This document shows, in pieces, positions 22,393 to 34,296 of a stretch of DNA of 64,000 bases (its first letter is position 1; each line of letters begins with the position of its first letter). The position numbers and the translations under genes are program-made. The DNA comes from Multifurca ochricompacta (Eukaryota; Basidiomycota; Agaricomycetes; Russulales; Russulaceae), in the NCBI GenBank assembly GCA_022496185.1, contig WTXG01000114.1, positions 1 through 64,000 on the forward strand, read 5' to 3'. A model generated the notes under the pieces. The model made no database searches. It worked only from the letters and a program-made list of their open reading frames with translations, and had not been told where the DNA came from.

Positions 22393-23964
22393 ATGACGAC
22401 GACGGCAACAACGACAGCAGCAGCAGCAGCATCAATATCCCACGCCCTGGAACCCAATCACCTGTTCAGCGTGCAGGGAATAGTGGCGGTTATCACTGGA
22501 GGAGGTACAGGTAAGTGTCCAACCCTCTTCCTCCCCCTTTCCCAGAAAGTAAAAGCAAAGATGCATGTTGCGCGTTGGGTGTTAGAAAGCAATGCTGAAA
22601 CCAATTATTCGCATCGTATAACATGTTTTTTATATATATCTCCTCTTTTATCCTCTACCTCTCCTTCACTTACCTTTCCTTTCTCACAATTCCTTTTGTT
22701 TTGTTTTTCAAGGAATTGGGCTGATGATGGCCACCGCTCTTGAGAATAACGGCGCGACAGTGTACATCGTCGGCCGACGGCTCTCCGTCCTCGAAAAAGC
22801 TGCCCGCGAAAGAAGTGTGCGTCTCTTTCTCTCTCTCTTGTTGGGAAGGCCTTCGCTTCCAGTTTTTCAAAAGAGCCTGCCTCAGTCGAACTAATCAGCG
22901 ATAAAAAAAAATATTACTTTTTTTTAGAGGTATGGCCGAATGATCCCGTTGCAAGGCGACGTGACGTCCCGCGAGTCGCTCCAAGCCGTCGTCAAAGCGG
23001 TCCACACACGCTCGGGATACGTGAACGTGCTTGTGAACAACGCCGGCATTGCGCGTGGAATGCTTCCACCTACATTGAACCAGACCGGTCCCAAGAGCAG
23101 CGGAGCCGCGGGGTCGGAGTCGATCGGAGCGCTGCGGGATGTCCTTTGGAACTCAGCTTCGCCTCAAGATTTTCGTGAAGTTTACGAAGCGAACGTCGTT
23201 GGCACTTATTACGCCACCGTCGCGTTTCTCGAACTCTTGCATCTCGGAAATTTGAGCCACACCCACCGCCACCCCCACGTCCATGTTCACTCCTCTGTTG
23301 GCGAACCAGGATCAGCAGCAGCAGGATCGAGGTCAGGATCACAGACGCCAGTACCGATTCTGGTGCAGGTGCAAGAGCAAGAGCAAGAGCAGGAGCAGGA
23401 GGTGCAATTGCTGGAACCACCGGCGGTGACTAGCCAGGTGATCACATTGTCGAGCGTTGCCGCGTTCCGACGAGACGAGAGGCAATATAGCATTCCGTAC
23501 ACGCTGAGCAAAGTCGCTAACATGCACATGGGCAAGATTTTCGCCAATATGCTGCGCGATTGGAAGATCCGCTCGAACATCATCGCCCCAGGAATCTTTC
23601 CCTCTGGTAAGTTTTATTTTTATTTTTACTCCATTCACCAGGGGTAGGCGTGACAAATGTGATTGGCTGTCACCTGTTGGCTTTTTGACTTATTCGTTCG
23701 TTCACCAACCTTGATTCTGATTGAAAAAAAAAAAAAACAACAAAACCATCCCAAAAAAAAAACGAAATTTCATCTGTAGAGATGACGGCTTGGGCGATCC
23801 CAGATTCGCACGCCGCTCATGACGTACCGCTACAACGCGTTGGGAACATAGAGGACATAGCCGGCCTGATCCTCTTCCTCTCGAGTCGCGCTGGGAGTTA
23901 TGTCGATGGAGTGGTACATATCATCGATGGCGGGCGACTCACGATGTTCTCTTCCACTTACTGA
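22393..23964 (+). CDS. short-chain dehydrogenase/reductase (classical SDR) with low-complexity insert
   Basis: Four exons (22393-22510, 22713-22816, 22928-23606, 23780-23964) give 361 residues in phase. The Rossmann nucleotide site is TGGGTGIGLMMA, with NNAGIARG, the catalytic serine in ITLSSVAAF and Y-T-L-S-K (YxxxK). The end is QRVGNIEDIAGLILFLSS and DGGRL, all classical SDR marks for an NAD(P)-dependent oxidoreductase. Between the helix after NVVGTYYATVAF and the catalytic serine there is an insert of about 60 residues: His-rich, then Gly/Ser, then a Glu-Gln repeat (23255-23430), unusual for the family. I chose the ATG at 22393 because it has A at -3 and leaves a normal N-terminus; the ATG at 22240 would add 51 low-complexity residues. 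Substrate unknown. Confidence 0.85.
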
Positions 23965-24876
23965 TCTTGATCCCTCCTGATCTTCGCCACCACCATCATG
24001 ACTTTCCACATCATGACCTGATCGTCGGTTGAGCCATGCGGCTCCCACAACGCCAAGTCGCGTATGTAATCGGTCTAGTTTATAGGGTAGTTGGATACGA
24101 ACTCTTTATACATGGGATAGGCATATCGCCTCATTTCCCGCAGCTGCTGTCGCTTACTTTTGCGCGGTGATTCAAGTCCACAATTCGCGGGAGTCGGAGG
24201 GACCTGATTTTATATCCATTGGCTAGGGGACAACTACATTCTGAAGCGATTCGACACTTTACAATAAGTTATATTTGGTAACTGGCGCGCTCGCCATACC
24301 TCTTCCCACTTGGCCATAAGTTTGAAATTCGGTAATTATGCAGCGTAGTGCTATCATTTCGTTCCATGGCGCTAGCGAGCACTAGAGGATCTTGCTGCCA
24401 CAATCAATACACCGTTATCCAATCTCTGCTGCTGGACCGAGTATCCGTCCAAAAAGTCCCCTGCAGGCAATTGGATTGGCAATTATCTTCCATGGCTCAA
24501 ATCAACATCGATACACCTGAAGATCATCACCCATCACGTGGGCGGGGGTGGCGTGGATAGCGATAAATGGCTGGAAGCTGGAGTTTATCCGCCCGCTCAG
24601 TTGTTTTAAGGAACACCGTGTTAGAAGACTAGCATCATTCGTGACTCTAAATGGTGATACAGTCGTGGACACGTCATCACACGCCACCGCTAAGTAATTC
24701 ACCTCCCGTCATACCTCGAAATGTTGAGTTTCTGTATTCACCGAATTCAGTAGATCCCGTCGTAGAGGTAAACAGTTTAGGAAACGGTATCATACAGATG
24801 CAGAGGTTTGTACCGGTATTGGCGGCAAGTGCTCCTCATAAACATGTGGGGAGAGCAGAACCATCCCCAGGTTGGT
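23965..24876. other. intergenic, border of the repeat island
   Basis: About 0.9 kb without a supported gene or clear repeat; it ends at the 8-base direct repeat flanking the element at 24877. Confidence 0.45.
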
Positions 24877-25432
24877 AGTGTTCGCTACGGGTAGGTGCAA
24901 CCCGCCGGGTATGCGGGTATAGGTCGGGGTTCAAGTCTTCATACCCCTCATGTGACCCCTACCCGCGGACGCCCAAACCTTTACCCGCCAGAGCCAATAT
25001 ACTGAAATTGGAAGGGCGGCAACGAGGGCGGCAACGCATGCGGCATTGCACCAGCCACAGAAAACTATACAGACCCAGTGGTCCCATTGCATACAACTCA
25101 GGCTCTTCTATGTTTGGGAGCTTGGATGAAGGCAGGTTATGTAGAGACTGCTGATTCTGATTTAAAGTATGCAGCATCTCAACCTGATACCAAAAATGAT
25201 GAAGAATGGCCACATGACAAATGGATTATAGCTTAAGTAGTACAATGTCATTCTAGGCTACTAGACTTGAAATGTAAAAAATGGGTATACGACCCATGGT
25301 GTACCCCGTACCCATAGTATAGCAAACCTGTACCCTTGGTGTAAGAGTCCGGGTACATACGGCCCGGGTACAGGTTCGGGTCCGTGTGTTTTTACCCGCG
25401 GGTTACCCCCGTGCCTGTATGAGGTGTGGCTC
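24877..25432. mobile_element. probable non-autonomous hAT-like element rich in GGGTA/TACCC motifs
   Basis: A 556-base segment flanked by the same 8 bases, AGGTTGGT, at 24869-24876 and 25433-25440. The size of this direct repeat fits a hAT target-site duplication. Both ends are crowded with GGGTA, CCGGGTA and TACCCG motifs in opposite orientation, like the subterminal repeats of hAT elements. The middle has no intact transposase. The ends are only weakly inverted, so the exact borders are uncertain. Confidence 0.45.
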
Positions 25433-25749
25433 AGGTTGGTCGACAAATAAATGCCTTTTGTAACAGTGACTCAGGCCCCGCCTTATCATTCACACCATTC
25501 ACTATTGTACAAGAGTACAAGAGATACCTTGCTATAGAGGCTTCGTGTCAACGACGATATGGCAGCCAGCTTTCTTGGGGGTCATGATATCCAGTGCACA
25601 AGTCTAGGATTGTACAGCCATGCACTCGGCTACGCCATTGTGTTGAGGGGTATCTTGTGCTGTTACTTTATGCTCGATCCCTTTTCCCTGTAAGGGAGGT
25701 TTGAGTGGCATCAGAAATGTATTCACCCTTTCCATTAGAGCGCAGGGCC

Positions 25750-27475
25750 TTGGCTCAGTGCCCAGTCTTGAGCTCAGTCATGACAACAAAATCATGTAGG
25801 TGCTGGTGGACCTCCGACTTCTCTCGCGCAGCCCGTCAATAAGTACTTTGTAGGATTTGTCGGCGATCCATGTGAGTAAGTAAAGGTACCCGTTGTGCGA
25901 ATGGACAGGTAGCTTTCCACAGACACCAGAGAATACGTGACCAAGTAAGTCCGCCAGCTCTAGTTTCTGTGCTCTTGCTGATCTCCGTGCTTTCCTTTTA
26001 AACATGGCTCGCAGGGCGGAGATTCAGGGGTTGGCTTCCCTCAAGCACCATTCCATTTACTAAACCCTTCTTAGCCATTTGCAAGATTGTGTCGATGTTT
26101 CTCTCCCTCGGGCAACGAAAAAGTGACGCACGCTGTGTGCGCGGTTGTATTCAAGATAGTGTGTATATGCAGGATGTACAGCTCGCCATGAAGTTTACCC
26201 TCGCACGTCAGCACCCCTTTCTGATGAAAATGTTGCAGGCCCCCTTCTCGAAACGAACTGATACCCCGCGTTTCGAAAGTTGTCTCACTGACAGGATGTT
26301 TCCGTGAAGATCGGGGACATACAGGACGTCTTGCAACAATACTTTATACCAGCTGTTGTTTGCGCGCATGAAGAATAACAAACTCCCGACACCTGTGCCT
26401 TGGATTACACTGCTGTCTCCAAGGATGATTTTGACATGAGTGGTGAGTGGTTGGAACTTCTGGAACCAATCTCTGTGTGAGCACATGGTGCGCGATGAAC
26501 TGGAGTTGACAATGCACTGATCCTCCAGGGTCATGCCTGTCGTCACGTCATGTAATGACTTGAAGAGTTGAATAGTGTCGTTGTTGTCTTCAGAGGTCTC
26601 CTCAGTTCTCAAGGCAGTCTTTGCAGCTGCTTCAGACTTGGGAAGGGCAGTGGACCTGGTTGCCTCCTCTTTCTCCTTTTTCTTCAGCCTTCGGCATCCA
26701 GAAATATCGTGTCTGTCGACCTCGCAGCGGGTAAAATGTTTGCTCAATCTTCGCCCCTTTTGTTTCTTGTTGCCAGACACTTTCGCCGGCTTTGCAAAGT
26801 AGGCTGTGGCGGAGGTGCCTGAGTCTTTAATGCGATGCTGTTCATCCATGATGATTTGAGAACGAACGTGGTCGATGGTTGGGAACGATGCGGGGTTGGT
26901 GGAAAGGGCTTTTTTGAGAGTGGATATGGAGGAAGGGAGTACGGAAATAATGGCGTAAGCGGTCATTTTGTCATCCATCTTGAGTCCCAAGTTGCTGATC
27001 AAGTTGGCCGCGCGGACAATGCCATTTATCTAGCGGCTCAAGTGGTTCAGTTTCGCGAGAAGGTGGTCCAGAAGATGCTCTCCATAAGGTAGATGATTTG
27101 TTGTTCGCCTTTCGTTTCATACCAGCACGCTAACTGTTCCCAGCTTTCTTGCGCGCTCTGGGAGAATAGAACTGAGTTGAAAGGCTCGTCCTTCAAGGTG
27201 AGTGCAATTTGGGCTTGCGCCTCTTGGTCTTTTGCTAACCAATCTTCTAAAGCAGCGGGGTCGGAGCCATCGGGCCTGGCTAGTGTTCCATCGACAACAG
27301 ACCAAATGTGGCGAAGCTTTAAGAACATGCAAATGCGAAATTTCCAGTCAGTGAAGTTACTGCCGTCATCTTCTAACAATAGGACATCATATTGGCATGT
27401 GCCAGGCTTGGATGTAGTAGTGGATGCTGTCTGGGGCATCGCCGCTCCGGGACTTTTTGAGCTGGGTGAGGTCAT
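25750..27475 (-). pseudogene. degenerate Ty1/Copia retrotransposon: gag, protease and part of integrase
   Basis: Read on the minus strand from 27475, a gag (UBN2-type) segment contains LLEDDGSNFTDWKFRI, IWSVVDGTLARP and AQAQIALTLKDEPFN. A frame change and in-frame stops near 27002-27060 separate it from MTAYAIISVLPSSI and the rest of gag. A damaged zinc knuckle follows (CEVDRHDISGCRRL). The protease region reads CIVNSSSSRTMCSHRDWF where active Copia proteases have D-S-G/A. YKVLLQDVLYVPDLHGNILSV then matches the usual segment after it. An integrase-like fragment (about 25778-26005, with HVFSGVCGKLPVHSHNGYLYLLTWIADK) is out of frame. Reverse transcriptase and RNase H are absent. The element is dead. 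Confidence 0.75.
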
Positions 27476-27783
27476 TGGTATTCTGGTAATGCTGGTGCTA
27501 CTGAGGTCTTTTTGTAGGAAACTGTAAGTCAGTAGACTCAGTTTCCGTGTAGGAAGAAACTGAGGTCCAATCTATCCTAGCTGGCTCGTATTTATGTGTG
27601 TCCGAATGTCCACATCCTAGATCCTTTCATATGTACAAGGCGCCACTCATGCATACCCTATTGTTCTGGCTGCCATTGTTGGACCACTAGTGTGGCTGAT
27701 TGTGACTGCTTGGTGTGAGACACCGGGTCTCATAATCTGTAGGAGATTGGACTCAGTCTCTGTGCGATAAGAAACTATCTTGT
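27476..27783 (-). repeat. Copia leader/5' LTR-like sequence, shared with copy B
   Basis: Non-coding sequence just upstream of the gag start on the minus strand, repeated at 37550-37795. It includes a GTGTCTCACACCAAG segment and an imperfect hairpin (CTCAGTTTC..GAAACTGAG). It is probably the 5' LTR and primer region of the Copia element; no second LTR was found to define the borders. Confidence 0.4.
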
Positions 27784-28355
27784 AGAGCTAAAGTTGTGGG
27801 AAATTACGGCATTCATCTCTCTTCCCTAACTTTTGCCGCGCCAAGACATAAACGATTACCATCTGTCTTCATACCAAGTTATAAGTGGATGCAGTCCAGG
27901 CTATTCTATCAATAATCGAGTATCAAGCGTCATCTACATGATTGCTCTTAGACATTGACCCTTGTAGCACGTGAACCAACATCCGCATGACTTAATAACT
28001 TGGAGCCATCGGGATGTTGGGGGTCAATCTTGTTTGAGCACTTCTTGGGCAACAATGTCACCAAGCGCGTTCTCTCGATTTCTAGACCTTTCTTGCCAAA
28101 GTATCGCTCGCCTTCGAAGCTCCACTGATAGTTCGCTCGCACCCAATTTCCAATTCCGTCCACATATTGCGACAGCTGTTTGTCCACCGGTTCACCAAAC
28201 TTCGGAATCTTGTTCTCGTATATGTCCATGAACTTCTCTTCCAGTTCTTTGTGATGTTCAGAAACCCAATTCATGGCCCCTTGGATGTCGGTCTTGTTCT
28301 GGTGCATCACAACGGTTATTATGTTGTAGTTATCGACGCCGTGCGCCTGCTCTAC

Positions 28356-29653
28356 TAGGGCTGCGCGCCGTCCGTTTGACGGTGACGGCCGTCTATTTGA
28401 CGGTGAAGGACGGGTACGGCTGACCCGTACACCTTCCGTTTTTGGTACTCACCGGATCGCTGACGGTACGGTACGGGTACGGTACGGCCGTTTTACGGTA
28501 TACGGTAGTAGACGGTATTACTAGAGAAAATAAAGTTGACCAGGGTAGCATGAGCAAGAAGCTTAGAGTGATAAAGCAATGAATAGGTGTATTCTTATGG
28601 CTATTCTACACCTTTTTATGTAGTTTATGAGTACAATACCCAACAATCTACTTTACCAGCCATAATCTGAAACTCATAGAGGGACTTCAAGCATTGCATT
28701 TGCTTCTGTGAGTATGATTGGTGTAAAAAGGGCATACTGGAACATGAACTCCCTCAATAAATGTAATTGTAGGTATATTAAGACAAAAGAGACATCAGAG
28801 AAACAATACCAAAACATGCCCCAAAAAGGGGCATCCCAAAACTATATTTGGGCTTGCACAAGGCAACTCTTAAAGCCAAGTGTGGTAAATGCGAGCATAC
28901 CTCCAACTGGACTCTGGCAGACCAAAATTCAATTACAATAAGGCAAAAATCAAATATATAGACTAATAGACAGCTCAACGACCCAGTGCAGTATCAGCTT
29001 GCGTGCGTGCAAGATGCAACTGCTTCTTGTCAGGCAACGGAGGGAGATCGTGCCCCATCCACTAATCTAATCTACTCCATAATCCATAATATGCTGTTGA
29101 GATGGGCCGGTTGCAACTGGGACCGGAGACCGGACAGCCGGGCTCCTGGGTGGACTCGATCTTATGATTATGATAAGATAATCTAAAGTGCGTCAGATAA
29201 TTGATTCAGAGACATTGCACGCACAACACATTCCTTCTGTCTTGTCACATTTAAATAACTATATTTATTCTACTTATTGTCATGCTTCTCTAAGCAGTAT
29301 CAAAGTTCACTATTCTGTACATGTTCACTTCAGTTTTGACCACATAAACTGAAGCGAGTATTAGTTAGTTTATCTTATCTCTTATCTTTACCATATTTAG
29401 CTAACACTTATCTACTATCTAAATAGGTAAAGATACTATAGTGGGGGAGTTTTGGTGGCTTAATGACAAGATTAAAGCCCTGCCGTCCATGCCGTCTAAT
29501 GCCGTCTACGGCCGTTTTTTGACGGGTTCGGACGGCGTTTTCCGTACCCGTAACCGTCCGTCTCGATGATTGACTTGAGCTGGTACGGTACGGGTACGGC
29601 ACCGTACTACGGCACCGTCATACCGTAAGCTACGGGTACGGCGCGCAGCCCTA
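28356..29653. mobile_element. non-autonomous hAT-superfamily element inserted in the synthase
   Basis: 1298 bases bounded by perfect 16-base terminal inverted repeats, TAGGGCTGCGCGCCGT at the left and its complement at the right, and flanked by an exact 8-base target duplication TGCTCTAC (28348-28355 and 29654-29661). Copy B has the empty site. The first and last 150 bases carry many ACGG/GTACGG subterminal motifs. The interior is AT-rich, with no transposase frame, and includes a truncated LTR (29095-29440), so it depends on an autonomous hAT elsewhere. TIR pattern and 8-base duplication assign it to hAT. Confidence 0.9.
29095..29440 (+). repeat. truncated LTR inside the hAT element
   Basis: Begins TGTTGAGA and matches the solo LTR at 37796-38201 over most of its length, including GTTCACTTCAGTTTTGACCA and GGTAAAGATACTA. 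The last 80 or so bases of the LTR are missing. It may have been captured by the hAT element or inserted into it. Confidence 0.6.
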
Positions 29654-30823
29654 TGCTCTACGTTGTATGAAGCCATGTCCTAAGCAAACACAAGACTTAT
29701 CAGCCTTGGCGCATACCAGAGGCAAACGCAACCTACATTTACCAGAATGATCATGTCAATGGTCAAATCTGATAATTCCTGAATAGTGGGGTGGTTGACT
29801 GCCTCGTCAGGGAGGTCCATTTCCAACTCAAGGACAGCAAAAGACGGCTTAATGCCGATGTTATCTCTTCTGATTTCAAAAGTACTCCTCGATGGTTGGA
29901 ATATTCTTGTTGGTTCGATCCGCTGCTTGTTGTACAGCAGTTTTCATGTAAGAGCCAAATGTCTCTATGAACCGTTTCTGTGACTGAGGACTAGCTGTCT
30001 TGATTCCCAATTCCCAGAACCTAAATCGATGCGCTCAACACATATCTTCGCTCTTTTTAACGGGCCTTACTGTCTGGTCACCTCACCAACGATCCATTCA
30101 CCTTCAGGGCGAGGGGTGTGCGGATTGCGAAGGGCGTCCATGGTAATGTTGACCATTTCCTGAACTTCATCCTCATTGGCTACATCTGAATACTCGTCGA
30201 ACAAGAGGAATACGGCCATCAAGTCGCAAGCAGTGCGCAGACGTGCTTCGCGTCAAGAGTGAATATAACTTATTGTGTTCATCTCAATAGAGGCCTACCT
30301 TTGTCATAAAAAGGATATGCGAGGGATGAGACAAGCCTGGAAAGAGTTGAATAGATGTGTTTGCACCTGAAAAGGATGTAATGGCTCGTACAGAAGTCGC
30401 AAAGATCACGGGCCGCCTGGACTTTGGGGCTGAACGCCCCAAAGCTCTTCATCCACGCTGCGGTTTCTGCCTTTACCTCAAGGTAGTGCGGGTTGATTCG
30501 ACGAGGCCATTTCCAATTCTCCAAGACGTCGGGAATGTAAAACGTGTTGGACATGGCGGGTTTTTCTCTTATGAAAATGCTGGCAAGGATTCAGATCTGG
30601 GATGAGACTTGGGGGGAGGGTAAGGAGGGCGTCATCGCATCATGGAACTGGTCTTAAATTCCCGAATGAGCCCGTACAGGTCGCTGCATTCGGCAATAAC
30701 ATTATTTCGGGGTTGTGGTGTCTATCTAATTGCCACCGAGCTAAAGCACATGAAACGTTGAACTGTCAAAGGTGTCGCGAGCCATCTGTTTATTTTGCTT
30801 ACTGTCCCGTAGTCTGCGTTTTA

Positions 30824-30956
30824 CATCAGGAAATTTACATTTGTTAGGATGCCTAAGATGAGTGGAGATACCAGCGCTAGACTGTTTTTATAAAAGCATT
30901 AAAAGCAGTCTAGCGCTGGTATCCTAGGCATCCTAGCAAATGTAATCTCCCTGATG
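30824..30956. repeat. TA-flanked miniature inverted-repeat element, copy A
   Basis: 133 bases forming a near-perfect hairpin, ends CATCAGG and CCTGATG, inverted arms of about 60 bases, flanked by TA on both sides. The corresponding element in copy B is 39939-40070, so this insertion predates the duplication. A divergent third copy is at 35147-35285. TA duplication fits the Tc1/mariner group. Confidence 0.8.
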
Positions 30957-31089
30957 TATGAGTGCTTCGATGTCTCAATGGCCGTTCCCAATGGAAGAAC
31001 GGGTACGTCCCACTGCGGGAATGATTTGTGAGTGAGTATGACACACATTGAGATCCTCACATCATGAATTCCCCCAACTTTGTGGTTGG

Positions 31090-31754
31090 TGTAAGGTGTG
31101 AGCGTTGGGCATGAAACCTTCGGCCGCCTCCACTCTTGGCTAACTCTTCGTACAAGCCCTGGACTAGAATTTTTCTGATTATTTGATCTCAGTTTTAGAC
31201 ATTCTTTACTATACTTCAAAGCGTTTAATGCATGGTGCGAGTTTCAAGTTTCATCTTATCAGCTTCGTGTGCTCCGGGCCGGCTTCCCGACCATTCCCGA
31301 CCATCAGTTTTCTTATTTTCTTCCTGTCTTAACCATCGTTTGTACTCCACTGTCACTTCACCGTCACTTCACCGTCTTCAGGACCTGGTTCTTACCTTCC
31401 TTCTCTCTATCCTCTTTATCAAATTTGCCATCTACAGCCTTCTTTTACTATACTGCTCTTTTCAAATCTGGACTCTGAACAAGTATATAAAGGTATCTAT
31501 ATGGCTTGTAGTAGAGCCAGCAAACCAGCAATCTAGTCTCTCTCTCTCTCTCGCGTGCAAGAAAAGTTATCAAACAAGGCGCAAGGCCAATCGGCACCAT
31601 CGGCACCATCATCGGTAACATTCAGCACAATCCTACTCTCACCGACTTCATTGCGTCTCGCGGGCTCCCCTCTTTCCTCCTCTCTGTTCACTGCTCACCT
31701 TATTCTTTAGGGAACACACTTTGCTTCGCACTCACTGCAGACTGGATCCGTACA
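31090..31754 (+). mobile_element. solo LTR, absent from copy B
   Basis: 665 bases starting TGTAAGGTG and ending GATCCGTACA (TG..CA), with TTGG repeated on both sides (31086-31089, 31755-31758). Copy B reads GGTTGGGTACATG straight through at the same place (near 40200), the empty site. A TATATAAAGG box lies at about 31485, followed by a C/T-rich start region, as expected of an LTR promoter. Related inverted copy at 34297-34885. Confidence 0.8.
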
Positions 31755-32999
31755 TTGGGTACATGACAGATGAGGGCAGAGTCAAGACAGGTTTCACGAT
31801 GCGATGACAACCTCACCCCTCGTCCCAAAGGCGAATGGATCGGTGCCGAGGTCACCCGACAATGTGAGAGTGTGGAGACATGTCTTGAAGGCATTGACCT
31901 AGGTTCTGGGAGCTAGTGATCATATTCTTTCATGCTTTCATTACTTCGCTGCTTGTGTTCTTTTTTTTTCAATTCTTCACTCGCCCTTCGCCTGTGTTGC
32001 TTTATCTTTGCATGCCACTTATCCTTCTCTACATACTTGACTTAGTTCTGGATTGTCACACACTGACGGCATGTATACAAGGGCCTGCGTCTTGTCCCTG
32101 AGATAGGGACGTCATTTTCACACACATTCTGATTTGCCTGCTCCAGCCTTCAACATGGCGAACGGCTTATGATCGTGGAAGGCCTTCGGCGAAATTGACG
32201 TATCCTATCAACCTGCCTTCCACGAAGCCTGTTTTTTCTCCATTCATTCATCTATTCATCTCCCTCTATTTCACTTTTTGGGAGAAACCAACTCTGCTAT
32301 GAACTCACACGGTCTTTGGATCCGTACAGTGGGTTCAATATGGAGGGGTGTTCCCAAGGGGAAGAGGAGAGAAGGGGATGTAAAGAGAGAGAAATCCTGA
32401 GAGCCTTAGTTCTGAACACTAGCTGGGAGCGATGCTTGAGAACTAGGGTTATCGTGGAGAGTTGCTGAGAATGAATAAGTCGTTGAGGACGCTTCTTTGT
32501 CTTGTCTTGTCTTGTCTAACTTGCCTTTCTTCGGCACGCTGGTTTAAAGTTGAGACGAGACCTTGGTAACAGAGCGGCTTCTACAACTGTACGATTCGAG
32601 GGCCGAGTAAGTTCGAGATGTATGACAGATATCTCGATCAAGTCGAATACGTATGTCAAATGTGTCGAATATGCCAAAGGTGTTGAATACGCCACATACA
32701 TTAAGGCCAAAAGGCCATTTGCTACGTGATCCCTCGACTCCGAGTCGGATCGGATCCTCTTCATGAAGAGCCATGTAAACCAAAAGCGAAACCTCAATTC
32801 GTGCCCTTGTGCTTCTGAGGTTGGTACTACTCCATTCCGGCAAGGCATGTCGTCGTCGTCGTTCGAACTAAACAACGGGGACCGTCATGACTAACCTACC
32901 AGGAAATTCCCACGCACGAATCAATCCCTCGATTGTATATTGAGCAGACTCACACAATCACTCTCGTCCCTCGCTGTATTCATTTTGGTGAACGCATCT
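31755..32999. other. duplicated non-coding spacer
   Basis: Sequence shared with copy B 40200-40938, plus a part (about 32640-32990) that copy B lacks. It carries ACGAGGGGTGAGGTTGT-type and GGATCCGTACAGTGGG segments but no supported gene. Short frames here differ between the two copies. Confidence 0.5.
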
Positions 33000-33601
33000 C
33001 ACTCTCGGCATCATCTGAAGTCTTAAAAAATTATAGATTTCAAGTTCTCTCCGCTGTCAGAACTTCCCTCTGCGTCAGGTGTTGTTTAGATTCGTCAAGA
33101 GGCCAGAAATTCTACGCCGCTCGCTTCCGCAAGGACCTCCCCGCGTTGGCCAGGCTTTGTGTCTGCTCCCCCACCCTTGAGGCCACTGCCTCCCACCTCC
33201 TCCTTCACTTCTCCCTGTATACCACTGCCCGTGCATCTTGGGGCCTCACCACCTGGTCCACCACTGGCCTGCCCTGGCTGGCGGTGTTCCAAAACACCCA
33301 CTACGTCGGAGCCCTCCTGAGCTTCCTACAGGAGACGCGTGCCGCCTTTAAGCTGTACTTGTCGAGACAACCTCTGGAGCTGGACTAGGCCTAGCAGTCC
33401 CCGGGGTACTTGGTTGAGGTAAGTTTTACTCTGCCTCCCTCCATACAGCAGGGGGTTTGTCCCTGCTTCACTCCTTTCCCCACCACGCTTTCATTCCTTT
33501 CCCCTTGGGGTTTTTTACACGGAGTTCCGTCTCCATGACGTTCGTTCATACTTGACTAGTAGCCGTGCGACTTAGGCAAGTCCTTGAAGCCCGTAATAAA
33601 A
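33000..33601 (+). pseudogene. LINE (non-LTR retrotransposon) 3' end, copy A
   Basis: The coding tail has CVCSPTLEATASHLLLH and ALLSFLQETRAAFKLYL, resembling the zinc-binding C-terminus of LINE reverse transcriptases (C-x-C..H-x4-C; here the last C is F). It ends at TAG 33386-33388. A 3' UTR follows, ending near AATAAAA. Same fragment at 41672-42326; a relative on the minus strand is at 47588-48070. No reverse transcriptase core is present. Confidence 0.6.
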
Positions 33602-34296
33602 GTGGTTGGATTCTATGATACCGAGCACTAACGTTTTCCGTCTTTCAAAAATGATAATGGCCACTCCTCCGTTATAGCTAACTCAACTTGACTGTGCGCC
33701 TATCATATATATCTGGTATTTAGCCCCCCGTTTCAAATCACCTCCCTCCAGCTGCGGCCTTGTTGTTGTGCGCCAGACAACCACTAGCATTTATCGCTCA
33801 CATTCACCATGAACAGGCAAATTTTTCTTAGCTCGTTGTCTTCAGCTCCCTCGTCTGACACCCGATCACTTCTCACGAGAAGCGCACAGGGATTGACTTG
33901 ATCGATCACCCACTTCCAGTTTCGTAACTTACAGATTTCCTCACCTTGGATTTCAAGGCGGATAAATCACCTGTGCTTGAAGCTGGTTGGCGCCCTATAG
34001 GTCCCGAATATGCAGTGCTGGCTACATGCTCTAGCTTGATTTCAATCGTGGACGCGAATAGATCCCCCCCGGTCGTGCACTTTTTCCTACTTCCCGATGC
34101 CGATGAAGCAATATCTAACATCGAATAACCTTGGCAGAGCGGGCAGACGTGTTTCTCGCTATTCTTTTTCCATTTTGAAAATGTACATACGACAGTCGCA
34201 CACGGCTACCTCTCCACTTTACTCCATGTGGACGAGAAGGTCAACAGAAGCAGCATTACAAACTTCCCTCTCGCTGCCTATGCCCCCAATACTTGG

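Larger units (their letters stand above)
27948..30554 (-). pseudogene. sesquiterpene synthase, copy A, broken
   Basis: Same exon order as the intact copy at 38367-39669: exon 1 begins [16 protein letters not shown] at 30554 and the last exon ends at 27948. It is disrupted three ways. One base is missing near 30335 relative to copy B, so exon 1 no longer joins exon 2 in frame. One extra base in the A-run at 29877-29881 turns E-Y-F-E into a TGA stop. A 1298-base hAT-type element (28356-29653) sits in the last exon, inside the N-D-M-A-S-Y-N-V-E metal-binding motif. Without the insert, the flanking codons read directly through. A product would lack terpene cyclase activity. Confidence 0.9.
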
